Positions 26,301 to 38,300 of a stretch of DNA of 64,000 nt are shown here, in pieces (position 1 is the stretch's first letter; every line of letters starts with the position of its first letter). The stretch is from Lycocorax pyrrhopterus obiensis. Its lineage: Eukaryota > Chordata > Aves > Passeriformes > Paradisaeidae. Location of the stretch: contig JACSVZ010000007.1 of NCBI GenBank assembly GCA_014706295.1, forward strand, positions 55,132,975 to 55,196,974. The letters are read 5' to 3'. The position numbers and the translations under genes were made by a program. Below the pieces are notes generated by a model that saw only the letters and a program-made list of their open reading frames with translations, had not been told where the DNA came from and ran no database searches.

Positions 26301-29300
26301 CCTTGGGTCATGTGCTCTGCATATTTTTTTCATTAGTGAGTAGAGTGGAGAACTTTCCAAGAGAAAAGCTCCACCAGAATGCCAAGGATATGGTAGGACC
26401 CTGAGCAGTTCAGCTGTGGGAGCTTCTCCTGCAGCACAGGATATGTCTGACTGTTGACCCTCAAAATGCCTGTTATTTAGCTCTCAGCTGAAAACATTAA
26501 AAACATGGAATCACAGGAATATCCTGAGTTGGAAGGAACCTACAAGGATCATAGAGTATTGAAGATACTGTTTACTGTTAGAGATACTGAAGATACTGTG
26601 ATTGTTGGGGATGGTGCAGGGCCAGGAGTTGGACTCGATCCTTGTGGGTCTCTTCCAACTCGGCATATTCTGTGATTCTGGGAGGGTTCCAGCTGTGTCC
26701 TTCTCACTAAATCCTTGTTAACCACAATTTGGAAGAGTCCTGTGCTTTGCTGGAGAGGATGAGAGCTCTCTACTAATTGAATCAGCCCTTTAGTTCTTGA
26801 GTTAGGTTTTAGAGCATCCAAATGGTGATAGGGTATGCTAGTTACTGGTTTTAATGCTCCTCAAAAACCAAAGTAGCCAGGCATCTCTGAAACGCAGTGT
26901 AAGACATGCAGAACCTACTAAATGTCTCTTAACCCATTCCTCTTTTGCAACTTCATAAATATCAGTGTTTGCCCTGAAAAAGCCCTCCAGCAATACAGCT
27001 TTTTCTAAAAATGAGTCAGCCCAAATGAAATTTCATGTGTCCGAATTCTTAGAACTTGTGATCAAAGGAGAAGTGTCACTTCTCTATAGGTGTTCTTTAG
27101 TACTAAAAATTCATCATTTCACCTTTTCTGAGCAATGCCAGATAGCTTTTGGTAGCATTTAGTTCACTATGCATTAGCACTCTCCATTATTTCCTATTCA
27201 TCAGCTTCTGCTGATCAAGATTTACTCAGCTGGTATCTCATGATGAGGGTGATGGGAATAAAGTAATTACTTTTCTTCCTCACTGCTTTAAGTATCACAG
27301 CAATGGAGAGAGCAGTCAGTAAACACTGGCAGTTGTGCTGTGGTCCTCTGTTAACATCGGTCTGTGCTCTAACAGCTTTTTACTTTACGCTCCTCCTGGT
27401 TATCATTTTCCCCGGCTTTTTCTTGCAGCCTGTCCAATAATGAATATAAGTTACACATATGGGACAGACTCAGTGATGGAGTCACTTTTTCCTGCCACAG
27501 CATCTGTGGCTGTGGTTGGACTTTTCATGGTTCGTGTGATCATTCCCATTCCAGCAGTGTCCCTCGCTATTACGGTGTGGTTACAGTGGGTTAAAGCAGA
27601 TGGTGGGGCAGCCTTTGCCTCCCTCACCTCCGCGAAGTTGTTCTGTGAGAAGGAAACATAGAAGTAACTAACTGGAAACCCATGCAGTGTCCAAGATGCT
27701 TCAATGAGAGGAATGTGCCTCCCTTTACGAAAAAATGAAGAGATGAATGATATGCCAACTGTCTATTTATTCTAAGTGAGTAATGCCTGGATACTACAGT
27801 GACTAATTATTATTTGTACATTTGTACACTCTGTGCAGTCCCATTTCTCTTGTAAATCCACTGGAAGCTTTGAGTAAAGTACATGTTGAAGCATGTACAA
27901 CAGCAAATATGGCCTGCTCTCTGTATTGTCTGTGCAGTGGTAATTCTTAACATTTTTTCCATCTACTGATACTCAAGGTTGGTTCAATATATTGTAAGAG
28001 ATGCAGAAACAACGTGGAAAATGGGAAATCATTTTGGGGCCAACAGAGAAATAAGAGTTATTCTGAACTGGGTGATGGGACAGTTGAATCTAAGGAACTG
28101 ATTGAAGGTAGCATCTGGGCTATCTTGTGTTCTTCTGTGGTGTCTAGAACTGAACAGGTCCTGCCACTGGTTGTGGGGCCTTTTCTTGAATGTTTGAGCA
28201 CAACAGACATTTGGGGAAAGGAAGAGGCTTGAGTTCTTGCTTTTCATAACCTGCATGACTACAGCAAATGCAGTTACTGTATATTGTGAGCACTGCTGGG
28301 CGAGGCAGGAATGTGGAGAGATCGTGATGGCCAGTTCTCTCACTTGCACGCAGTTATTGATTATTTGAGCCCAAGATCTAAATTTATTCTTAATTTCACA
28401 TCATCATCTCCATGCATATCATCCAGTTCTTCTGCAGTGAAATTGATATATGGCTTTTACGGTTGAATACATTTGTTATTAGAGACTTACTTCAGCAGAG
28501 AGCCCTTACATATCTTTTGCAATTTGTATTTAGAATTTCTCACTGTTTCAAGTGTTCTTCTGAAAGGTGGAAAATAAATGTCTTATTAATTTCTTTTGCA
28601 TTTCAGAAATACCAATTTTTCTGCTTTTAATAATTTCAGCAGCAGTATGTGGACTTGTCCTGTGATACAAATCTTTAATTAAGCCTTTTGCTTAATTTTC
28701 TTTAGTAAGATTGCAAAATGTTACACACTCTCACAGGTGCTTGCTGGGGTTGTCAATACTCAGGAATACCAAGCAGGGAAAAGTTTTTTTTTAAAAAAAA
28801 ATGCAACAATTTAGAACAGTAGGTCTGCCTGGGACTTGTGCTTCATATAATCAACAGTAATCAAACTCATGCACAAAGAAAGATGCCGCTGTCAATTCAA
28901 ACTGGATACTGAAAGGAATGTGCTCACTACTGATAAATGTTACGTAGCAAAATCTGTACCTTTCTCTTGAGTGTGCCAAAAGCATCAGAGTCCAAACCAT
29001 TTAGTTGAATCCTACTTAAAAGGCAATGATCCAGTGCACTATGATTCTTGTAACTGAATCATTTTTGTGGTCTCTCTGGGTGTTATTAAATTTAATGTCA
29101 GAATAGTAGGAAAGACGTCTGAAAGCCATTTAATATTGTCACTGGAAAGAAGTTAGATTATGCTCAATTTCTGACATTAATGTGCTACTTAAGATAATTT
29201 ATCATATTGTGGTATTAAGAAAGACATCCTTTTTACAGTGGCTGCTGTGTAGCATTCTAATGTGCTATTTTTCTTTAGCATGGTGGGAAGCCTTTTTCAT

Positions 29301-32300
29301 GCAAAATGTTATTTTCTGGGGTTCTATTCAGCTCATTCTTTATAATACTGCATCACTTACAACGGCAACTCTAAGTGCTTGTCTCTTCCAAGGATTCTGT
29401 CAATTTTTTTTATGTTAGAATGACAGAATCCTCCTATGTGAGACAATTGAAGTGGAGCATTTAAAGACAACCCGAATTGTCAGACATGTTTCTTGGGCAG
29501 GTATATGCATACTGCTCTGCATTTGTGAGTTTTAGACATTTACTTTAATTTATGCTTTACCAAGCCATTGCTAAGATACTGCAGTATGATTTACTGATCA
29601 TGCAGGGTTTTCTTAAGTGTGCTGTGTGTCCCATTCACTGGTTCTTACGATGGTTTGATGACGGATAACAAATAGGTACTTAATTTTGTCATTTTTACTG
29701 CTCCTCGTTCCCTAACGACTGGAGCGTTATTTCTGATATAAGTCATGTAGCACAGTAAGTACTTGCCTATCGATGTAGGTAGAACTGTGTCATCCAAGGT
29801 GCTGGCATCCCTGCCAAAATGCCTTGAACTGCTTAGACAAAAATGTGGAAAAGTGAGATAAAAATGCAGAAGTTCTTGTACTTTATTTTCTCCTTGAAAA
29901 AATGAAATAGTTTTCCTGCATGTTTTCTGAGTGTACAGAATTAATTCTTCTTTAGCAGAGTACAATATAGAAGAGATTTTATTTTTTCTTTTTTTTTTCA
30001 GGTTTTCCCAGGGGAGTTAGATGGTCTATGCTAGCGTGGCAATTTTGCATATAAATTTGCCATCCATTGGTAGTGGCAGTATATGAAAAGCTTGTAAGAG
30101 CTACCCACGGTAAACCAATTTAGCAAGGGTTATATATCTGTCAGTTACAATTAAATCCATGAAAAATATTGGCTCTGAACTAGGACTTTTGTAATTTGAT
30201 TTACACTGTAGTTGAAAAATAAGTGATTTCATTGGAAAATGGTCTTTATTCAATGGATTGTGAATTCTTTGTAATTTCTTGGTGAGAAATCTTAGTTCAG
30301 AATGGTGGGTGTCTAAACATAGTTATTTAATTAACCTGCTGTTATACGCCATTTTGTGAACATTGGACAAAATTAACTTCCTGGCTGCACAATGCCTGTC
30401 AAGGATGCATGTTTCTAGGGAATATTTAGTGTCCATTCAAATTTGTTATAATGACATTTATTGCTAAAGACCAAATTGCTTGTTCATTTAGGGATTATGA
30501 TACTGCTGTAATGCAGAATATGACCAGCATTTTTAAAATGGATTCCAGTATAGTGCCAGCACCTTCCCAAAATGCAGACAGATAAAGTAAGGATTTATGT
30601 CTGTAAAAAAGGCTTGAGCACATGTATTTTAAAATTTTACATGCTTTTTAATCCATTCCTTTTATTTTTTTCCTTCTCATTATGTCTAATATGAAACTTG
30701 ACAACTATATAAGCATCAGATGCTAACAAAGCATCACTACAAAAACATAAACACTGCACATCCATTGATTTCGAAGGAGATACCATATGTTACAGTTATG
30801 CCTGTGCTAACATACTTGGCTGGGTTAGGATCCTAATTTCCTCAACATTCAAAATGCCATGGAGTCTAGTCATTACCTAGTGAATTACTGGAGTCTTCTG
30901 TGTCTACATGTCTGCCTCTAATTAAACCATGTAGAGTGTTTGGCACTCTCCACTGAAAGATGAATGACCAATTTTCTGATATATAGGTATATATATATAT
31001 GTGTGTGTGTGTAATATTTTTTTGTATTTGTTGTCTGAAATGTGGTAGAGGTCTGTGATAGTCTTAAGAACAGAATTCAAATCATCTGGTTCTTTAAGTG
31101 TGAGATGGTCCTTCCCCTTTCTCTGGTGTCAGAGTTTAAAGCCTTTCCATCTCTGTTGATTATGGGATAATAATCTATGAGAACCTGATTGTCAATCTCC
31201 TGACTGTTTCTGTCTAAAATTATGTAGGATTGTGTCATTCTCTTTGTTGATCACTGGTTCTTTTCTCTGCAAATTTAGCCTTGGACATGATTTTTTTCTG
31301 GGACAACGCATGCCTCACTGATCTTGGAGGAGTTTTTTTGATGTATAGCTTTGTGATAGCTCCATTCAGTTCTGATCCAAAATATATGGGCTTTATTAGA
31401 TAAAATTGCTAGCTCTGACCATTAGTCTCACCTTCAGCTGTCAGAGAGTTGCTTCAAGTTTTGGGTTTCACAGATTTTTGGTCTGTCTCTTGCTTTTTCC
31501 AGACCTGCTTTCTGGCACTGACCAGATGCTCTGCACTGTGTTGGTGAGCCCTGAAGCCAGCCCATTATTTTGGTTGCTGTGACTCCTCTGTCCTGTTCTC
31601 CTCAACTCCAGCTGGTTCAGTGCGTTGGGGAGATCTGGAAATTACAAGCCAACACCAAGGGGTCATGTGGGATTGGCAGTGCTAGAGAAGGTCACAGTGT
31701 GGGAACAGTGACTGCCACGGGACAGTGGGGCAGAAGGTCTCTCTGTGTGACCCTTTGGTGTGAACTGGGGAAGCCAGTATCAAAGGAGGAGGAGGGCTGC
31801 AAGGGGAGGAAGGGCTGCTACCAGCCAGGATGTACATCCCTCAGTTTCTGAGATATTTTAATGTTCAGGTGAAAATTGTTAAATATACATCTAGATTTGA
31901 CTTTAATACAGGTTAAATATCTCAAGGTCTAGAGTTTTGTCTCAGGACTCCAGCAGGTTACTGGTATTTGAGTGGATCTGTGATTCTCTAGTGATCTCAT
32001 CAGATGTTTCTAAAAATAATGGGGTTTGGCCCCAGAGTTCTCCACACAGCCTTGTCTTCCACACAGAGAACTTTTCTCCCCCCCCCCTTTTTTTTTTTCA
32101 GAAATCTGCGCTTTTGCCAATTTGTCTCCTTAAAATCCCAAATGTTTACATAAAACTGGTATGATTTTTGTTTTTATTCTTCAGCATCCATCCCTTAGGT
32201 TTGCCCTCACATACCTGGAGCAAATGAATTCTAGTGGCTGTTTTCTTTTGTTGCCTTTCTTTGTCCTGACTTCCGCTGTAAGCTGACAGATAAACTTAAA

Positions 32301-35300
32301 AAAAAAAATTCCTTGATTGCTTTGAAACTCTCTCTCACCCTTGCTGGTGAAGGTTAAAATTACACCCATTGTTGTGCTGGGTGATGGGCCTCTGACCTTA
32401 TGCCACCCATTTCTAGAGCTTTTCCAAATTAGGTGCTTGTTTATTTATTTTTTTGAATTCTTTATCTTGTAATGACATATTCGAGATATATTTGCTATCT
32501 TCTTTTCCCGAGCACTTTTGATTTTAATAGGATTTCCTTCAGCAATTCTGCTGACCTCCTGGTTTCTGCAGAAACACAAATTTGGAAAAGTTCAGTAATG
32601 GAGTGTGAACCCCCAGTGTACAAAACCAACCAGATTAGAGTCAGTTAATTAATGAGATACTTCAGTTGTTTCCATGATTTAGGCTGTCTTCAGGCCCTGA
32701 GAAAAATGTTAATAATGTGCAAATATTGTGATATTTATGTTTCTTTTATTTTTATTTGCAGAAGTTGAACTCAAATACAGACTTAGCCTCTTTTCCTATC
32801 AACATCCTCATTAAAATAGAGCCTCTATCCAGTATTCAATGCCTGCATGAATGTCTGTGTACAAGGTCTTACATCCTTCATAATTATAAACTTCCACTTG
32901 TAATTCTTCTTACTTTGCATCGTTCTTTGCATTGAAGAAGAAACAACAAAGGGGGGAAAAAAGGTAGTAATGGTACCTACTTTTAGCAAAAAGAGTCATT
33001 CCCGTCACAGGGTGGATGTCTGTCTTAGCTCTCCTTAAGGAATCTGAAAGTGGTGGGGTGCCCTGAGCATGAGATGACTTCTGAAATCACCAAATTTGTA
33101 TTGTCTTTCGTTTTTTGTGTTCTCTCTCTGTTCTCTCTCTCTCCGTTCACCCCCAGTCCTCTCTTCAATTCCCACCCCCCCGACCTGTTCTTTTTCCTTT
33201 AGACCTGTCTTACTCTTCCATTTCTTTATTCATTCTCCTCTAAATTCCTTTTCTTGTGTTTCCTTGCTTTGTACAAATGTTAGCAGTAGCTGGTACTGCT
33301 GCAGTTGGAGCTGACCCCAGAAAGCTGGACATATTGTCGAATAATTGCCCACAAAAGGTGATCCTGAGTGGGCCTGAAATTAATTGCACTTAATTCTAAT
33401 AATTCATTTTCATAAGCAAATAAAAGCATTAGAGTTCAGTCATTGCTGATTTGCTCCTAGTTATGGGTCAAAGTTACTTTCAGATTTACAGGCCCTGTGT
33501 TATCCTGAATCCTCCCCTCCCTGCAAGCCCTTGTTTCTGGATGATTTCCTGCAGCACATATTGCTGTCTCCACAGGTGAGCATGCCTTGTGTATGAGAAC
33601 TAGATAAAGAGACCCAGGAGAAGCTGCAGTTCAATTGAGGCATCTCATTTTGAGGCAGGAGCCATGCTGGCTCTACAGTACTCATACTACACTGTTTTCC
33701 TGCAGTATTAACTCCAGAAGAATACTGGGATGAACTTCGGAGCTGAGAATATAAACCTGTCACTTAAGATTGGTCCTCAACCACAGGCATGCAGGAAGTG
33801 TGAGAAGAATAAACAGTATTACACCAAACCTTTCCTTTATACCCACAGAAGCATGTGCATGCACCTGGGATCTGCTTGCTCTTAGGTTTTGCTCTTGTGA
33901 AGGGGATATGTCTGAGTGATCTTTGTGCTTGATGATACTTCCATGAGCATTTCTGCTTTATTTCTGAGTGAAATCAGCCTGGCTCAGCGTCATGAGTGAG
34001 TGTGGCACATTATAATGCTACAATTACTGATAGATATCACTTTTAGATATGTTTAGTGGGCAGGGAAACTAAATGTGAAATCAGTGTTTTTGTACTCTGC
34101 AAATCAGCTTTTATACACAAAACGCTGAAAGAGGAACTCCCTCAAGCTGCTTTTCTCTCCCCCATCCCATTTGTCTTGAAAGCTCACTTCCACTGTAAAA
34201 AGGAAGGTGACCCTTGAGATCTGTTAAGTTTGGGATCTGATCCATCATGGGAAGCTATTTTAGTATGTTTCTGATTCAGAGAGGTGGTCTTAAAAAGCTA
34301 TTTTGTCACACGAGGATATTCTGTGGCTGAAGCCATCGTGTTTAGGGGGAGCAATGCTTTGATGGAGGTAACTTGCTGTTTAAGTCAGGAGCAAACCAGT
34401 TTTCCTGTTATCCAAGCTCTGGCTGCTATAATCTCATAATACGTGGAAGAGAGAACAGAAAGGACTGTTTAGGTAAGTGCTTTGAAAACAGCATATATTT
34501 TAAAATTCATTTTAATCAAGTGACCCTGAAGTGGGCATTTATACTTACATATATTTATATATTTAGGTTTTGTTTCTTCTTTTTTTTGCCCTGAGGGAGG
34601 TTGTTTTTTATGAGCACCTTGGTAGCATGTCAAGGTTGAGCTAGCAGGCTAATACACAAAGATGGCTTCATGCAGCTTTTATGGGGAAACAGCCTTGAGT
34701 GTGTCACCTCTGATGCACTTTGCTTTTGAGGCAGCTGTTTCGTTTATTCTAAGGTTTGCTTGTTTTCTGGGACTGTATTTTCATATTTATATAACCATGA
34801 AAGGCAAGAGAAAAGAAGTGTTGAATCAGGGGACTGCTTGAGTCAATAGGTGGAAGAATTTGCTGCTATGTTTGGTGGAGCCTCCTGCAGTGTTTATGGG
34901 AAGGGTTGGTTGTTTCTTAACCTCTTTGTTTGGAAAAAATGTTGGGGAAAAGCTTTTAGAGCTGCTTTGTGGAAAATATTTCCTTTGAAGGTACTTGAGG
35001 AATTTTGCAGGGATGCCTGTGTGCAGCTTAGCCCCTGTAGAGAGGAGGAGATGGAAGAATGGAACAGTTGAGAACTTAAATGTTCAAATTACCTGCCCTC
35101 CCCAGCTGATAAAGGCAGGGACAGTTCAGCATGGTGCTTCCTGCTGCTCCCACATCTGCTGTGGATCATCCTGGCTTGGGCACTGCATTTCACTACACAC
35201 ACTGGGTGCAGATGTGTCTGCTGTCACCTTTTCATCTTGTCTGGCATGAGGGGCAGTCCCTAAGGGTGGCTCAGCCTGCTCTGGTGTCCGCTTGTTGCCT

Positions 35301-38300
35301 GCATTTCACATGCTGTGCTTTGCTGAAGTAGGTTTTCAGCTTTGGTTCTTCCTTTGCCAGTATTTCTCTGGATACAGAAGTGAGAGGGAAGTGCTCACTG
35401 CAAAGCCCATTTTTATGGTGAAGACACAAAGAATGTGTCCATGGAATAAGTGCACACCATTTTGATAACATAATGTTCTCGAAATGAAGTTTAAGCAAAT
35501 CCTTACAAATACTTGGCAGATTTAAGCAAAAAACTTACTGAAATGGAGAATCTTTCTTTATCAGAGGCAAGTGCTTTTGAACCCAGCTTCCACATGCAAT
35601 ATCCAGCTCAGGGCTAAAAGCAAGCCTGTCTCATAGAACCATAGAACTGTCTAGGTTGGAAAGGATCTTCAAGATCAAGTCCAACTGTTAACCCAGCACT
35701 GCCAAGCCCACCACTAATGATATGTTCTTTAACAGGAGTGGGTATTCATGGCTCGGTAGCTGTGTTGCAGAAGGTGAAGGTGCTGATGGGTGCTGTGGAC
35801 AGTGCAAATGTAAATTGTTCCAGCTGTAGTGTATCACAGCCATGGAGGCTCTTCAATCACCTGGTTAACTCTGGTGCTGTGAGAGTTGTCTGGTAGTTGG
35901 ATAAGGAGGTTATGCTGTTGTTCAGCGTGTTAGTGAAACATTTCATACACCGTGGAAAAAGTAATTCTGACTGAACATTGCTTTTCTCTGAAGTTTGATC
36001 TGCTGGGCAGTTCAGAGTTGAAGTTGCACCTGTAATAGTAATTTACTTCAGTGCAAGGTGTATAAAACATGCTGGTTCTGACATGGGAGCACTTCATAAG
36101 GATAAATGGTTGTAAGTGAGTGTGAGGCAGTATTTCACAGGTTTTTAAAGTGAGTGTGATTTCCAGGAAGCTTAAAAGAAGCAGGTGTGCAGCTATTGCT
36201 GAATTTTCCTGAGACCCAGTCACTTGGCTTCCAGAAGCTGCTTTGGAAACCACAGCTAGCATGTTGGAGCTTTCTAAAGATATTGTCTTAAAATCCTGTG
36301 TGTAGGATGTTGTAATTCGTAGTGCTGCAAAGCTTTTTGACCTTTTAGTGGTTTGTGGTTGGGTTTTTTTTTTCCCTTCTTTTTTTTTCCCCATTAAATC
36401 TGCAACTAACCACTGAAGAGCCTAGCAATGACAGCATAAAGGCAACTGCCTGGGACAGTTGTAAGAGAAACACCTTTTTATTAGAATAATATAAATGAGA
36501 AATTGAAAGTTTTTAGATTTATTTCAAATGCAGTAGCTGTCTGAGCCTTGTGTTATTCAGACTAGTTTTCGAAGTGTCCTTTGGGTCACACTGAGTAGTT
36601 GAAAGGCAGGAGACTAGAATTTTCTTTTCTTTGGCATTGTGTTACACCTGCAGTGGATCATGCTTGCAGATCAGACACTGATAAATTGAATTGGTAAAAC
36701 TGGAACAGCATCAACTGCAGAGACAAAGTGCACCTTTAAAACCTAATTAGTTCAGTGAAGACCCCAGGCTGGAAAATCTGGCTCTGTTTTTGTCCCACGG
36801 TTGTTCTGACACACCTAAACATTACAAACAAACACGTCATGGGAAGGGGAGTGGGTTTGGGAGGAATGTTTTGCATGTATTTATCTGTAGCTGGGAACTC
36901 AAGTTGTTGCTTTCTTCTGAATTCTTGCAGGTGAAAGTGATGGTAAGGATTTGTTCCTCTCAAGGAGCACACGAAACATCTGAATCCATGTCCTTCCTAA
37001 AGGTAGACCCACGAAAAAAGCAAATCACATTTTATGATCCAGCAGCGACTGGGCCTTCCAATGCAGGTCACAGAAGAGGTGTTGTTGCTGTCCCAAAGAT
37101 GTTTGCCTTTGATGCAGTTTTCCCCCAGGATGCTTCACAGGTACTGGAGTCACTCACATAAACCTCCTGAGTCTTCTCATGGCCATTGCATTTGATTGCC
37201 TGAAGAGTTCCTTGTGTTTCTGGGGAGTTTTATTTGAATTAGTTGCCTTAATGCCTGGAAAAAACATGGTAATTAATAGATAAGTATGTAAATTCTTACA
37301 TCTTCTGTTTCGTTGAGATGTAAAATTAAGGAGTAATAGCTGGGGAGATGGATTTGCTGACTAAATTACCTTCTTTTGTATTCTCTTGTGAGAGAAAGAC
37401 ACGCAGCCAGTTTGAAGTCCAGTTTTCCATCCAGCTACGTTTTAACCCATTTGATGGTACTGAAATAAAGTCCTTCCCCACAGCTTTCAATGGGAAATAA
37501 ACATGTACTTTAACAATGTTAAACTAAATGCTGTTAGGAGGAGAGATAAAGCTAACCCCTTGAGATTGTTATACTGGAACAGGGAACTTTTATATTATCT
37601 GCACCTTTTCCAGTTTGTTTGTACTGTGGTTTTGACTGATTATTTAATGTTGATGGTTGTGCTGATGGTGGTGCATATCTTTCTTTTGGCCTGCAAAAGG
37701 GAGCATTGGTTCAGTAGTAGCCCCAGACCTGAAATCTGCTACACAGACAGGAAGGCTGGTCTTCAAGAGGGTTGGGGTCTGCAGTATATTCAGTGAGGTT
37801 CTACTCATGGACACCTGATAATTCCTTCTGAGAAAAATCTTTGGTTCAGAAAATAAAATCCTAGAACAGCTTTAAAAAGAAGAACCAATTCAACAGCATT
37901 TGAAGAACTACACCAAGTCTGAACTGTTGAAAAAAAGGTTACGGGTGAAAAATACAGCACAGAGCATCCAAGGTGGAAATTGTCTATTAATGCTGAGAAA
38001 ATATGACAAGGTCTGGTTCGTAATCCCCTCCTCAGATCTTCTCCTAGATTTTTGTTTAATTTTCTGGGTCCCAGACTGTAGATAGGAAAATATCTACTAA
38101 GTCTAGGTTCTGGCCAAGCACTGAAGACAGAGGATAACTTCCCACACACATCAGTGCCTAAAACAAAGGTAGCCACATCTGAAAGCTGTTTTTAAGATCC
38201 TGCGTATGTTCAAACAGGGTCTTCGTGCAGAAATACGCAACAGTGATCTCAGCATTGGTTCAGAACTGGAAGTGAGGTTTTCTTTCTTGTGCTGCCAGCC

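Larger units (their letters stand above)
25013..36930 (+). other. 11.9-kb KIF26A intron
   Basis: AT-rich intron. It contains an inverted pair of CR1 tails (26505-26680), a (TA)n(GT)n tract (30979-31012), a C10/T11 run (32078-32098), a pyrimidine-rich tract (about 33102-33268) and one CR1 tail (35631-35718). The flanking exons join directly in KIF26 proteins (…GIGK|VKVM…), so no coding exon is missing here. The ORFs inside look like chance ones. Confidence 0.8.

Noticed and set aside
27335..27661. 108-codon hydrophobic + strand ORF that looks like membrane segments
   Set aside because: It is intronic, with no matching family, no conserved motif and no splice sites at its edges.
35930..36394. 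154-codon minus-strand ORF in the intron before exon C
   Set aside because: It starts in an A-rich/T-rich low-complexity run (many Lys), has no recognisable domain and no splice context. Probably chance.
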